Shown: positions 54,666-64,000 of the stretch, piece by piece
Layout of the letters: each line of letters opens with the position of its first letter
How positions within the stretch are numbered: the first letter of the stretch is position 1
Assembly: GCF_021202945.1 (NCBI RefSeq)
Contig: NZ_JAJOYR010000001.1
Location: 1,841,543-1,905,542 of the forward strand
DNA length: 64,000 nucleotides
DNA from: Stenotrophomonas sp. SY1
GTDB taxonomy: Bacteria > Pseudomonadota > Gammaproteobacteria > Xanthomonadales > Xanthomonadaceae
Direction of reading: 5' to 3'
Notes under the pieces: generated by a model
Told to the model about the DNA's origin: nothing
The model's database searches: none
What the model saw: only the letters and a program-made list of their open reading frames with translations
Made by a program: the position numbers and the translations under genes

Positions 54666-56099
54666 TTAGTTGGCCTTGTGGATGGCGCGCTTGCCAACCG
54701 CCATTGCCGCGTCGTGAATTGCTTCGGACAGCGACGGATGAGCGTGGCAGATGCGGGCCAGATCGTCAGCCGAACCGCTGAACTCCATGGTCAGCACGCC
54801 TTCGTGCACCAGCTCGGACACGTTGGCGCCCACCAGGTGCATGCCCAGCACGCGATCGGTTTCAGCGTGTGCCAGCACCTTGACGAAGCCAGCCGGCTCG
54901 ATCATCGCAACGGCACGGCCGTTGGCGGCGAACGGGAAGCTGCCAGCCTTGTACGGAATGCCTTCGGCCTTGAGCTGGGCTTCGGTCTTGCCGACCCATG
55001 CCAGTTCCGGCTCGGTGTAGATGACCCACGGAATGGTGTCGAAGTTGACGTGGCCCGGCAGGCCAGCGATCAGTTCGGCAACCGCGATGCCTTCCTCGAA
55101 GCCCTTGTGTGCCAGCATCGGGCCGCGCACGCAGTCGCCGACCGCCCAGACGCCATCGACGCCGGTGTGGCAATGCTCGTCCACTTCGATCTGGCCACGC
55201 TCGTTGACCTTGACGCCGGTGCCTTCGGCCAGCAGGCCCTTGGTGGCGGCGCGACGGCCAACGGCCACCAGCAGCTTGTCCACGGTCAGGGTCTTTTCGC
55301 CTTCACCGTCGGTGTAGGTGACAACCACTTCCTTGGTCTTCTTGCCGGTGATTTCGGTCTTGGAGACCTTGGCGCCGAGCTTGATGTCCAGGCCCTGCTT
55401 CTTGAATTCGCGAGCAGCAACCTTGGCCACTTCGGCGTCGGCGGCGGCCAGGAACTCCGGCAGTGCTTCAAGGATGACGACTTCCGAACCCAGGCGCTTC
55501 CACACGCTGCCCAGTTCCAGGCCGATCACGCCGGCGCCGATGACGGCCAGGCGCTTGGGCACTTCGGTGAAGTCCAGTGCGCCGACGTTGTCGACGATGG
55601 CGTCGCCGTCGAACTTGGCGAACGGCAGTTCGATCGAATCCGAGCCGGCGGCGATGATGACGTTGGTGCCCTTCAGCTCGACTTCGCTGCCGTCATGCTG
55701 CTTGACGGTGACGATGTTGCCGGCCTTGAGCTGGCCGAAGCCGTAGTAGGCGGTGACCTTGTTGGCCTTGAACAGCTGACCGATGCCGCCGGTGAACTGC
55801 TTGACGATGGCATCCTTGCGGGAAACCATCTTTTCCACGTCCATCTTGGCATTGGAGAAGCTGATGCCGTGCTGGTCGAAGATGTGGCCCATGTTCCAGT
55901 ACTGGCGCGAGGAGTCCAGCAGCGCCTTGGACGGAATGCAGCCCACGCGCAGGCAGGTGCCGCCCAGAGCCGGCTTGCCGTCCTTGCCCAGCGCTGCGTC
56001 GATGCAGGCGGTCTTCAGGCCCAGCTGTGCGGCACGGATGGCAGCGTGGTAGCCGGCCGGACCGGCACCGATGACGACGACGTCGAATTGTTCAGCCAT
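54666..56099 (-). CDS. lpdA: Dihydrolipoyl dehydrogenase (E3)
   Basis: A 477-residue FAD flavoprotein re-oxidising dihydrolipoamide. N-terminal FAD loop VIGAGPAGYHAAIRAAQLG, redox-active disulphide Cys49/Cys54 (GGTCLRVGCIPSKALL), NAD loop VIGAGVIGLELGSVW and the C-terminal His-Glu pair in CHAHPSLSEA. It ends the sucA-sucB-lpdA run and could also serve pyruvate dehydrogenase. A repeat-filled 127 bases separate it from sucB. Confidence 0.97.
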   Translation of the reverse strand: MAEQFDVVVIGAGPAGYHAAIRAAQLGLKTACIDAALGKDGKPALGGTCLRVGCIPSKALLDSSRQYWNMGHIFDQHGISFSNAKMDVEKMVSRKDAIVKQFTGGIGQLFKANKVTAYYGFGQLKAGNIVTVKQHDGSEVELKGTNVIIAAGSDSIELPFAKFDGDAIVDNVGALDFTEVPKRLAVIGAGVIGLELGSVWKRLGSEVVILEALPEFLAAADAEVAKVAAREFKKQGLDIKLGAKVSKTEITGKKTKEVVVTYTDGEGEKTLTVDKLLVAVGRRAATKGLLAEGTGVKVNERGQIEVDEHCHTGVDGVWAVGDCVRGPMLAHKGFEEGIAVAELIAGLPGHVNFDTIPWVIYTEPELAWVGKTEAQLKAEGIPYKAGSFPFAANGRAVAMIEPAGFVKVLAHAETDRVLGMHLVGANVSELVHEGVLTMEFSGSADDLARICHAHPSLSEAIHDAAMAVGKRAIHKAN

Positions 56100-56120
56100 T
56101 TGAGATTCCTTGTTTCCTAT

Positions 56121-56220
56121 CCCTTCTCCCGTCGGGAGAAGGTGGCGCGAAGCGCCGGATGAGGGTGCGGGTGAGGCTTGCCCTCACCCCAACCCCTCTC
56201 CCGGAGGGAGAGGGGCTGCA
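56121..56220. repeat. REP-like palindromes between sucB and lpdA
   Basis: CCTTCTCCC-GTC-GGGAGAAGG (56122-56142) with GGCGCGAAGCGCC, then CCCTCACCCCAACCCCTCTCCC and its partner GGGAGAGGGG to 56216. They are opposed copies of two repeat kinds seen at 18145, 62977 and 63220. In an operon they may shape mRNA decay. Confidence 0.75.
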
Positions 56221-56226
56221 GGCCTA

Positions 56227-57432
56227 TTACAGACCGAACAGCATGCGGCCCGGGTTTTCCAGCTGGTTCTTGATGTCCACCAGGAACTGCACCGAATCCT
56301 TGCCGTCGATGATGCGGTGGTCATAGGACATGGCCAGGTACATCATCGGCGCGATCACGACCTGGCCGTTCTCGGCGATCGGACGGTCCTTGATCGCGTG
56401 CATGCCCAGGATGGCGCTCTGCGGCGGGTTGACGATCGGGGTCGACATCAGCGAGCCGAAGGTGCCGCCGTTGGTCACGGTGAAGGTGCCGCCCTGCAGT
56501 TCTTCCAGCGACAGCTTGCCGTCACGGGCCTTCTTGGCGTAGTCGGCGATGGCCTTCTCGATGTCGGCGAAGGACATGCGCTCGACGTTGCGCAGCACCG
56601 GGGTCACCAGACCCTTTTCGGTGGACACGGCGATCGAGATGTCCGAGTAGCCGTGATAGATGATGTCGTCACCATCGATCGAGGCATTGACCAGCGGGAA
56701 GCGCTGCAGTGCGTTGGCGGCGGCCTTCACGAAGAAGCTCATGAAGCCCAGCTTGATGCCGTGGGCCTTGACGAACTCTTCCTGCAGTTCCTTGCGCGCG
56801 GCCGACACCTTGGACAGGTTGACCTCGTTGAAGGTGGTCAGCATGGCGGTCGAGTTCTTCGACTGCATCAGGCGCTCGGCGATGCGCTTGCGCATGCGGG
56901 TCATCGGCACGCGTTCTTCCGGACGTGCGCCACCGGCCTTGCCGACACCACCGTTGCGGGCGAAGTTGACGATGTCTTCCTTGGTCACCGCGCCGTGACG
57001 GCCGGTGCCGGCCACGTCAGCCGGGTTCACGCCTTCGGTGATGGCCGAGAAACGGGCGCCCGGGGGCAGGCTGTCGGAGCCGGACTTGGCTGCCGGTGCC
57101 GGAGCAGCAGCGGCAACCGGAGCGGCGGCAGCGGCAGCCGGAGCTGCAGCCTTCGGTGCCTCGGTAGCGGCCGGAGCCGGTGCGGCGGCAACCGCGCCTT
57201 CCTCGATGATGGCCAGGATCTGGTTGGAAGTAACGGTGTCGCCTTCCTGGAACTTGATTTCCTTCAGCACGCCATCAACCGGTGCCGGTACTTCCAGCAC
57301 GACCTTGTCGGTTTCCAGGTCGAGCAGGTTCTCGTCACGCTTGACGGCTTCGCCAGCCTTCTTGTGCCAGGAGGCGATGGTGGCGTCGGAGACGGATTCG
57401 GGCAGTACCGGTACTTTGACTTCGGTGGCCAT
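56227..57432 (-). CDS. sucB: 2-oxoglutarate dehydrogenase E2, dihydrolipoyl succinyltransferase
   Basis: A 401-residue core enzyme. The N-terminal lipoyl domain has Lys43 in [12 protein letters not shown]; an Ala/Pro-rich linker (about 80-115); the E1/E3-binding domain ([35 protein letters not shown]); and the C-terminal acyltransferase with [13 protein letters not shown], catalytic His372 and Asp376. Forty-two bases after sucA. Confidence 0.97.
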   Translation of the reverse strand: MATEVKVPVLPESVSDATIASWHKKAGEAVKRDENLLDLETDKVVLEVPAPVDGVLKEIKFQEGDTVTSNQILAIIEEGAVAAAPAPAATEAPKAAAPAAAAAAPVAAAAPAPAAKSGSDSLPPGARFSAITEGVNPADVAGTGRHGAVTKEDIVNFARNGGVGKAGGARPEERVPMTRMRKRIAERLMQSKNSTAMLTTFNEVNLSKVSAARKELQEEFVKAHGIKLGFMSFFVKAAANALQRFPLVNASIDGDDIIYHGYSDISIAVSTEKGLVTPVLRNVERMSFADIEKAIADYAKKARDGKLSLEELQGGTFTVTNGGTFGSLMSTPIVNPPQSAILGMHAIKDRPIAENGQVVIAPMMYLAMSYDHRIIDGKDSVQFLVDIKNQLENPGRMLFGL

Positions 57433-57474
57433 GTGTTGAATTCCTGGTTGCAGATTCTTGGGTAAAGGGAGGGC

Positions 57475-60300
57475 TTATTCGGCGTAGTTGTCGTCGATGC
57501 TGTTGACCAGCGCATCGGCGAGCAGCTGCTGCAGTTCGCGCAGGTGGTCGGCCATGTGGCCCACCGCCGGCGACGGAGAACGCGGACGACCAGCGTAATG
57601 CAGGTTCTGGGCGGTACCCAGGCAGGCCTGCAGGTGGTGGCGGATCTGATACCACGCACCCTGGTTCATCGGTTCTTCCTGGCACCACACCACGTCGGTG
57701 GCCTTGCCGTACTTCTTCAGTTCGGCGGCCAGTGCCGGACGCGGGAACGGATACAGCTGTTCCACACGCACGATGGCGACGTCGTCCTGGCCGCGCTTGG
57801 TCTGGTCTTCCAGCAGGTCGTAGTAGACCTTGCCCGAGCACAGCACCACGCGCTTGACCTTCTTGGCATCGGCATTGGCATCGCCGATCAGGTGCTGGAA
57901 CTCACCGTTGGCCAGTTCGTCCATGGTCGATACGGCCAGCTTGTGGCGCAGCAGCGACTTGGGCGACATGACGACCAGCGGCTTGCGGGTGTCCATGCGC
58001 ATCTGGCGACGCAGCATGTGGAACGCCTGCGCCGGGGTGGACGGCACGCAGACCAGCATGTTCTCCAGCGCGCACAGCTGCAGGAAGCGCTCCAGGCGCG
58101 CCGAGCTGTGTTCCGGACCCTGACCTTCATAACCGTGCGGCAGCAGCAGGGTCAGGCCGGAGATGCGGCCCCACTTTGCTTCGCCGGAGGCGATGAACTG
58201 ATCGATCACCACCTGGGCGCCGTTGGCGAAGTCGCCGAACTGGCCTTCCCAGATGCACAGGGTGTTGGGATCGGTGGTCGAGAAGCCGTACTCGAAGGCC
58301 ATCACGGCTTCTTCGCTGAGCAGCGAATCGATGATGGTGGCCTGCTCCGGCGACTGCACCAGCTGGCGCAGCGGCAGGTAGTAGTTGTCGGTCTTCTGGT
58401 CGTGCAGGATCGCGTGGCGATGGGTGAAGGTGCCGCGACCAACGTCCTGGCCGACCAGACGCAGGCCATTGCCTTCGTCCAGCAGGGTGGCGTAGGCCAG
58501 ATTCTCGGCAAAGCCCCAGTCGCCGCCGATTTCACCGGCAGCCATCTTGCGGCGGTCTTCATAGACCTTGGCCACACGCGAGTGCACTTCCACGCCTTCC
58601 GGAATGGTGTTGATCAGCGTGGCCAGCTGCGTCAGCTTGCCCATCTCGACCTTGGTGCTGACCGGGTCGGACAGCTTGCCGGACAGGTACTTCGGCCAAT
58701 CCACGTACATCTTGCTGGTAGCCGGGGTCTTCTCGACGACGGCCAGCTCGGTGGTGACTTCGCCCGAATCCAGCTTGTTGCGGTAGGCGTCGACCATTTC
58801 CTTGCCGGCGCCGGCGGCGATCACGCCAGCGGCTTCCAGCTGCTCTGCGTAGAGCTCGCGGGTGGTCTTGTGCTTGCGGATCACCTGGTACATCAGCGGC
58901 TGGGTGATGGCCGGTTCGTCGGCCTCGTTGTGACCCCAGCGGCGGTAGCAGATCAGGTCGATCACGACGTCCTTGTGGAACTGCTGGCGGAAGTCATAGG
59001 CCAGCTTGGCCGCAAACACCACCGCTTCCGGGTCGTCGCCGTTCACGTGCAGGACCGGGGCAGCGACCATCTTGGCGATGTCGGTGCAGTACAGGGTCGA
59101 GCGCGAGTCGTCGCGGTTGGAGGTGGTGAAGCCCACCTGGTTGTTGATGACGATGTGCACGGTGCCGCCGACGGTGAAACCGCGGGCCTGCGACATCTGG
59201 AACAGCTCCATCACCACGCCCTGACCGGCAAATGCCGCATCGCCGTGGATCAGGATCGGCATGACCTGCTTGCGATCGGTGTCGTTGCGGCGTTCCTGGC
59301 GCGAACGCACCGAGCCGGCAACCACCGGGTCGGCGATTTCCAGGTGCGACGGGTTGAACGCCAGGGCCAGGTGCACCGGGCCGCCATCGCTGGCGACGTC
59401 GGCCGAGAAGCCCATGTGGTACTTCACGTCACCGGCAACGGCGCGGTCGTCGTGCTCGAACTTGCCTTCGAACTCGTCGAACAGCTTGCGCGGGTTCTTG
59501 CCCAGGGTGTTGACCAGCACGTTCAGACGGCCGCGGTGGGCCATGCCGATCACCACGTCCTTGACGCCTTCGGCGCCAGCGCCGCGGATGATGGTGTCCA
59601 TCATCGGGATCAGCGAGTCGCCGCCTTCCAGCGAGAAGCGCTTCTGGCCGACGTACTTGGTGTGCAGGTAACGCTCAAGGCCTTCGGCAGCGGTCAGGCG
59701 TTCCAGCGTACGGCGCTTGGTGTCAGCGTCGAGGTTGTAGTTGCCGCCTGCCTGCTCCAGTCGCTTGTACAGCCACTGGCGCTGCTCGACTTCGGCGATG
59801 TACATGAATTCTGCGCCGATCGAGCCGGTATAAGTCGCCTTCAGGCGAGCCAGCAGGTCGCGCAGCTTCATCCGCGGCTGACCGCCCACGCCGCCGGTGC
59901 TGAACTCATCGTTGAGGTCGGCATCGGTCAGTTGATGGAAGGGCAGGCCCAGGTCCGGCGGATTGATGGGCGGGGTCAGGCCCAGCGGATCGAGATTGGC
60001 GCCGAGGTGACCGCGCGAACGGTAGGCAGTGATCAGACGGCCGACGTTGCGCTCGCGCTCGTCGCCAGTGCCGCCGCCTACGTTGCCTGCGTTTTTTGCA
60101 GCCTCGGTGATATGGGCGATGGCGGCCGAATGCGGGACGTCGCCAGCCTCGCGGCCCTTGAAACCGTCAAAGTAGGACTTCCACTTGGGGTCCACACTGT
60201 CCGGAGAGACGAGGTACTGCTCGTACAGGTCCTCGACATAGGAGGCGTTGCCGCCGGCGAGTTGCGAAGTCTGCGCAAACTGCTTCAGTAGATTGTCCAC
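57475..60300 (-). CDS. sucA: 2-oxoglutarate dehydrogenase E1
   Basis: A 941-residue thiamin-diphosphate enzyme decarboxylating 2-oxoglutarate. Order: N-terminal segment for E2 contact (MDNLLKQFAQTSQLAGGNASYVEDLYEQYLV), ThDP domain with HGDAAFAGQGVVMELFQMS and VINNQVGFTTS, and the C-terminal pyrimidine-binding domain (EGQFGDFANGAQVVIDQFI, LLPHGYEGQGPEHSSARLERFLQL). It starts with GTG. A very long antisense open frame is a product of the codon bias. Confidence 0.97.
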   Translation of the reverse strand: MDNLLKQFAQTSQLAGGNASYVEDLYEQYLVSPDSVDPKWKSYFDGFKGREAGDVPHSAAIAHITEAAKNAGNVGGGTGDERERNVGRLITAYRSRGHLGANLDPLGLTPPINPPDLGLPFHQLTDADLNDEFSTGGVGGQPRMKLRDLLARLKATYTGSIGAEFMYIAEVEQRQWLYKRLEQAGGNYNLDADTKRRTLERLTAAEGLERYLHTKYVGQKRFSLEGGDSLIPMMDTIIRGAGAEGVKDVVIGMAHRGRLNVLVNTLGKNPRKLFDEFEGKFEHDDRAVAGDVKYHMGFSADVASDGGPVHLALAFNPSHLEIADPVVAGSVRSRQERRNDTDRKQVMPILIHGDAAFAGQGVVMELFQMSQARGFTVGGTVHIVINNQVGFTTSNRDDSRSTLYCTDIAKMVAAPVLHVNGDDPEAVVFAAKLAYDFRQQFHKDVVIDLICYRRWGHNEADEPAITQPLMYQVIRKHKTTRELYAEQLEAAGVIAAGAGKEMVDAYRNKLDSGEVTTELAVVEKTPATSKMYVDWPKYLSGKLSDPVSTKVEMGKLTQLATLINTIPEGVEVHSRVAKVYEDRRKMAAGEIGGDWGFAENLAYATLLDEGNGLRLVGQDVGRGTFTHRHAILHDQKTDNYYLPLRQLVQSPEQATIIDSLLSEEAVMAFEYGFSTTDPNTLCIWEGQFGDFANGAQVVIDQFIASGEAKWGRISGLTLLLPHGYEGQGPEHSSARLERFLQLCALENMLVCVPSTPAQAFHMLRRQMRMDTRKPLVVMSPKSLLRHKLAVSTMDELANGEFQHLIGDANADAKKVKRVVLCSGKVYYDLLEDQTKRGQDDVAIVRVEQLYPFPRPALAAELKKYGKATDVVWCQEEPMNQGAWYQIRHHLQACLGTAQNLHYAGRPRSPSPAVGHMADHLRELQQLLADALVNSIDDNYAE

Positions 60301-60392
60301 GATGGAGGGTCGGATTCGCTTGTGGGGTATGGCTTTGGGAACCGGCGGAGCCTGAGTCGCAGGACGCCGCGCGGGCGTGATCTAACTGCCGA

Positions 60393-60398
60393 ATTATA
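60393..60398 (-). promoter_or_regulatory. Candidate -10 of the sucA operon promoter
   Basis: A perfect TATAAT on the minus strand, about 93 bases before the sucA start. No recognisable -35 lies at the usual distance, so an activator or an extended element may be needed. Confidence 0.4.
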
Positions 60399-60480
60399 CC
60401 CCTCACGGGACAGGAAGGGGCGTGCACACTGTCCCTAGTATTAATGTATGTCCGGTAGTTGTCCGATTGTGCAGATAACG

Positions 60481-61386
60481 TCAAATACCCAGCGCACGGA
60501 GTGCATTGCAATGGCGTGAACGTTGCCAGATGCGCTGGAAAAGCTGCTCCTGTCGCTGTGCCTGCGCGGCAGGGTGCAATGCCAGTTCGCCTTCGATGCG
60601 AGCGCCTATTGGACGAAAGTAGCAGTCGCCCTGGTCGTTGCCGATCGCGGCCGAGGTCACCTGGCAATCTTCCGGGTCCACCGGCTCACGCAGTTGGAAC
60701 ACACTGGGCAGGCGCTGGATCAATGCCTGCAGTGGCGCGGGCAGGGCGGGGAGGTCGGCTTCGTGCAGCAGTATCTGCACCTGCTTGTCGTGGCGGGCAG
60801 TGGCGAAACGGCGTAAAGCCTCCAGAACCTGTGGTTGTGCGAACAACACGCTGTCACCGCGCAGCTGCAGTTGCAGCAGGCGCCGCGCGCGGTGGATCAC
60901 GGCAGCCGTGGCCGCACAGGCCTGGTCCCGGTCCTGCACACGCATCGGGCCGTCCAGACGCTGGCGCATGGTCTGGTGGGCAATGCCGGCCTCCTCGAAT
61001 TCAACGCCTTCGGGCAGGAAACCATTGCGCGCGTAGAAGTCGCGTGCATGCAGTTGGGCGTGCAGGCTGACTTCGCCATAGCCCATTCGCCCAGCCTGTT
61101 CGAGCAGCGCCTGCAGCAGGACTTCGCCCACACCGCGCCCGCGCCAGCTCGCCAGCACGGCCATGCGGCCGATGCGTTTGTCCGGTGTGAGCCGGCCGGC
61201 GCCGATCGGGTTGCCGGTGGCGTCCAGTGCCAGTGCGTGTTGGCTGAGGGGATCGAGTTCGTCGATCTCCAGTTCGGCCGGCACCTTCTGCTCGTCCACG
61301 AACACGGCGTTGCGCACGCGGTGCAGCAGCAGGTGCTGCACCGCGTAATCGACGATCAGGACGTTGAAGTCCGATGCCTGGCTCAT
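60481..61386 (-). CDS. GNAT N-acetyltransferase with a C-terminal extra domain
   Basis: A 301-residue protein. The N-terminal GNAT domain (about 1-145, ElaA-like) has VFVDEQKVPAELEIDELDP and the acetyl-CoA loop MAVLASWRGRGVGEVLLQALLEQA. The second half (about 150-301; HRARRLLQLQLRGDSVLFAQPQVLEALRRFA...) resembles the DUF7931-type domain often found fused to GNATs in this group. ATG overlaps the stop of the oxygenase gene, so the two are coupled; together they may modify a protein or ribosome part, but the substrate is not known. Confidence 0.85.
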   Translation of the reverse strand: MSQASDFNVLIVDYAVQHLLLHRVRNAVFVDEQKVPAELEIDELDPLSQHALALDATGNPIGAGRLTPDKRIGRMAVLASWRGRGVGEVLLQALLEQAGRMGYGEVSLHAQLHARDFYARNGFLPEGVEFEEAGIAHQTMRQRLDGPMRVQDRDQACAATAAVIHRARRLLQLQLRGDSVLFAQPQVLEALRRFATARHDKQVQILLHEADLPALPAPLQALIQRLPSVFQLREPVDPEDCQVTSAAIGNDQGDCYFRPIGARIEGELALHPAAQAQRQEQLFQRIWQRSRHCNALRALGI

Positions 61387-62840
61387 GCGGACGGGGTTTC
61401 CGCCTCGTCGCTTTCGTCTTCGCAGATCACCACCACCTCGACGCCTTCATCACTCACCTTCACGGTGTCGATGTTGGCGCTGGACGGTTCGCCTTCGCCA
61501 GCCTGGGCGTATTCGAACACTTCGATTTCCAGTTCCGGTGCATCACCATCCTCGTCGATGGCCTCATCGTTGAAGTCTTCGCCGTCGAAGTCCTCGTCTT
61601 CGAATGCAGCGGCCCGGGCTTCGGCCAGGGTTTCCACATCCAGCAGCTGGAAATGGCCACCGGCCAGCAGTTCCAGCAGCGCGGCGCGGCCCTTGGCCGA
61701 CAGCTTGTGGAAGGTGGCCGCTTCAATATGCTCGGCACCTGCCAGGCGCTGGGCGTCCTTGACCGGCAGGGTGAAGACCAGCCCGGAGCAGTACAGGCTG
61801 GCGCCCTTGCTGGCGCGACGCCAGGCCAGGCGCGCCCACGGGTGGCGCTCGAGCAGGCCGCCGCGTGCCAGTTCGGCTTCCACTTCTTCCGGTGCCGGCG
61901 GTTGCTGCGAAGGCATGATGTCGCCGGCCGCACGGTAGGTGGTGATGAAACGGCCAAACCAGTTGCCCAGTTGGTCCGGGTCGTTCATGCGCAGGGCGTT
62001 GAGCGCCTGGACCACACGGCCCATCGCGGCTTCGTCGATCTCGTTGGGGTCTTCCGGCAGCTTCAGGTCCGGGTCCTTGTAGCGGACGTCCTCACTGGCG
62101 CAGGCCACCAGGTCGTCCAGGTAGTCGCTGATCAGTTCGGCCGAGGACGGCGCACGCATGCCAAAGGAGAAGGTCAGGCACGGATCTTCGGCCACGCCGT
62201 TGTGCGGCACGTTCGGTGGCAGGTACAGCATGTCGCCCGGGCCCAGCACCCAGTCATGGCTCGGCTTGAACTTCTTGAGCAGCTTGAGTTCAACGTCGGG
62301 GCGGAAATCCAGCGGCGGGCGCTTGCCCTTGGTGGATTCGCTGGCGTCGATCTGCCAGCGGCGGTGGCCGTAGGCCTGCAGCAGGAACACGTCGTACTGA
62401 TCAACGTGAGCGCCAACCGAGCCGCCGGTGGCCGCAAAGCTGATCATCACGTCGTCCATGCGCCAGCGCGGCAGGAAGCTGAAGTAGGAGGTCAGTGCGC
62501 GAACGTCCGGGTCCCACTTGTCCACGTCCTGCACCAGCAGGGTCCAGTCGTGGTCGGGCATGCCGGGGAAATCTTCTTCCTGGAACGGGCCGGTACGCAG
62601 GGTCCAGCCGTCGGTGGCGCGGTCGTGGCTGACGATGCGGGCCAGTGCGCCTTCCTCGCAGGCCAGGCCGGCGAGGTCTTCCGGCATCACCGGGGTTTCG
62701 AAGTTGGGGAATGCGGCGCGGATCAGAAGCGGGCGCTTCTGCCAGTAGTCGCGCAGGAAGGTGGCCGGGGCCATGCCCAGCGGCAGGCCGGGCTTGGCCT
62801 GGACTTCGATCGGATAGGTCTTTTGCTTGCGTGCGGCCAT
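61383..62840 (-). CDS. roxA: RoxA/YcfD-like cupin oxygenase with acidic C-terminal tail
   Basis: A 485-residue JmjC-type 2-oxoglutarate and Fe(II) oxygenase. E. coli RoxA hydroxylates an arginine of ribosomal protein L16. Metal ligands are His145, Asp147 (GAHVDQYD) and His213 (VPHNGVA); WQKRPLLIRAAF and the C-terminal winged-helix region match YcfD. The last about 73 residues (413-485) are strongly acidic (FEDEDFDGEDFNDEAIDEDGD) and have no counterpart in the 373-residue E. coli protein. Downstream of purB as in E. coli's purB region. Confidence 0.88.
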   Translation of the reverse strand: MAARKQKTYPIEVQAKPGLPLGMAPATFLRDYWQKRPLLIRAAFPNFETPVMPEDLAGLACEEGALARIVSHDRATDGWTLRTGPFQEEDFPGMPDHDWTLLVQDVDKWDPDVRALTSYFSFLPRWRMDDVMISFAATGGSVGAHVDQYDVFLLQAYGHRRWQIDASESTKGKRPPLDFRPDVELKLLKKFKPSHDWVLGPGDMLYLPPNVPHNGVAEDPCLTFSFGMRAPSSAELISDYLDDLVACASEDVRYKDPDLKLPEDPNEIDEAAMGRVVQALNALRMNDPDQLGNWFGRFITTYRAAGDIMPSQQPPAPEEVEAELARGGLLERHPWARLAWRRASKGASLYCSGLVFTLPVKDAQRLAGAEHIEAATFHKLSAKGRAALLELLAGGHFQLLDVETLAEARAAAFEDEDFDGEDFNDEAIDEDGDAPELEIEVFEYAQAGEGEPSSANIDTVKVSDEGVEVVVICEDESDEAETPSA

Positions 62841-62976
62841 GGGGGAGTCCTTGCAACGGAGACGGAAAGCTGGCGCCGGGGCGCGTATCGCCGGCTATTG
62901 TCCCCTTGTTCGGTGAAAACCGCACGGCGGATGGATGATCTGGATCAATTGGTGGGCGGCTGGGGGCGCAAAGCTT

Positions 62977-63015
62977 CCCCTCACCCCAACCCTCTCCCGT
63001 AAACGAGAGAGGGGC
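62977..63015. repeat. REP-like palindrome upstream of roxA
   Basis: Inverted orientation unit with CCCCTCACCCCAACCCTCTC-type head (62977-62998) and a CTCTC/GAGAG stem around GTAAAC to 63015. Same family as 18145 and 63220. With the neighbouring duplication it fills the 482-base gap before purB; no gene is seen. Confidence 0.75.
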
Positions 63016-63063
63016 CCGGATTGCGTGGGCTATCAGTGCATCAGCCCCGCCCGCCGCCGGAAG

Positions 63064-63172
63064 AGGGGCTGGGGTGAGGGCTGCCTTTCAAATGCAGAAA
63101 AGCCGGCAATACCGGCTCTTCTGGGTGCTGCATTGAAGCGGAACGTAGATGGCCTTGGTCAGCCCCGCCGCC
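63064..63172. repeat. Decayed duplicate of the purB 3' end plus terminator
   Basis: This stretch repeats 63241-63350 (period 177-178) and includes a copy of the purB terminator (GCCGG/CCGGC stem at 63101-63117) and the last codons: minus-strand reading at its right end gives A-G-L-T-K-A-I-Y against A-G-L-A-K-A-I-stop in purB. The stop is changed to TAC. Confidence 0.8.
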
Positions 63173-63219
63173 ACGTCTAAGCAACCGCCCAGGGAATGCG
63201 CGGGCTTCTCATGCTTTAG

Positions 63220-63257
63220 CCCCTCTCCCGCCTGCGGGAGAGGGGTTGGGGTGAGGG
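63220..63257. repeat. REP-like palindrome next to the purB terminator
   Basis: CCCCTCTCCCGC-CT-GCGGGAGAGGGG followed by TTGGGGTGAGGG; near-identical in stem and tail to the unit between thrB and thrC. Confidence 0.85.
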
Positions 63258-63265
63258 CAGCCTTT

Positions 63266-63299
63266 CAAAAGCAGAAGAGCCGGCAATGCCGGCTCTTCT
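63266..63299 (-). terminator. Intrinsic terminator of purB
   Basis: AGAAGAGCCGGC and GCCGGCTCTTCT (63273-63284 and 63288-63299) form a 12-bp perfect stem with a 3-base loop, followed on the minus strand by GCTTTTGAAA. Confidence 0.88.
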
Positions 63300-63322
63300 G
63301 GGGTGCTGCAATGAGGCCGAGC

Positions 63323-64000
<678 letters not shown>

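Noticed and set aside
54075..56162. 695-residue plus-strand frame across the LOG gene and lpdA
   Set aside because: Antisense to two conserved genes and runs through a repeat.
57544..60291. 915-residue plus-strand open frame opposite sucA
   Set aside because: Fully antisense to a highly conserved gene; caused by codon bias of high-GC DNA.

Overview
The window looks like a chromosomal segment of a high-GC gammaproteobacterium of the Xanthomonadaceae, most probably Stenotrophomonas or a close relative. Grounds: protein sequences resembling xanthomonad Fur, HisB and ThrA, the smpB-ratA-rnfH / bamE-fur-recN gene order, and many short palindromes beginning with GTAG, a repeat type known from Stenotrophomonas. 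This placement is inference from sequence features; no database search was run. No transposase, phage gene, CRISPR array or plasmid function was seen.

Region 1 (1-11918) is a cell-surface polysaccharide locus in two converging halves. The plus-strand half is a tight run: a tyrosine autokinase/chain-length regulator (cut by the left edge), a TagD-type glycerol-3-phosphate cytidylyltransferase, a flippase-like membrane protein, a TagB/TagF-type CDP-glycerol glycerophosphotransferase, a family-4 glycosyltransferase and a polymerase-like membrane protein. The minus-strand half is an export operon of the YjbEFGH / group-4-capsule type: a GfcA-like small protein, a terminator, a Wza-type outer membrane exporter, and GfcB-, GfcC- and GfcD-like proteins. 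Together they suggest a polysaccharide carrying or built from glycerol phosphate, unusual for a Gram-negative.

Region 2 (12170-30175) is amino-acid metabolism. After a tRNA-Arg, an AraC-type regulator and an EamA transporter come thrABC, preceded by an unannotated Thr/Ile-rich leader peptide with alternative RNA pairings reaching the thrA ribosome site. An Fnr-like regulator diverges from hisS. A complete his operon follows (TrpR-like regulator, hisG, D, C, B, H, A, F, IE), with a 26-bp palindrome over the putative -10 of its promoter.

Region 3 (30176-37749) holds exported proteins (metallophosphoesterase, an OB-fold-like lipoprotein, a C13 peptidase, a DUF4124-like protein), a duplicated tRNA-Ala/tRNA-Glu pair, and smpB, ratA-rnfH, bamE and fur.

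Region 4 (37750-50327) holds recN, the grpE-dnaK-dnaJ chaperone genes with two sigma-32-like promoters and no adjacent hrcA, pdxY-tyrA, a small protein, an MsbA-like ABC exporter, a YigZ protein and an ECF sigma factor with a putative anti-sigma partner.

Region 5 (50511-64000) holds a GAF-GAF-GGDEF-EAL protein, a repeat-rich stretch, a LOG-family gene, the 2-oxoglutarate dehydrogenase genes sucA-sucB-lpdA, a GNAT protein, an RoxA-like oxygenase with an acidic tail, and the 3' part of purB, cut by the right edge. The 3' ends of the LOG gene and of purB are each duplicated just downstream, next to palindromic repeats.
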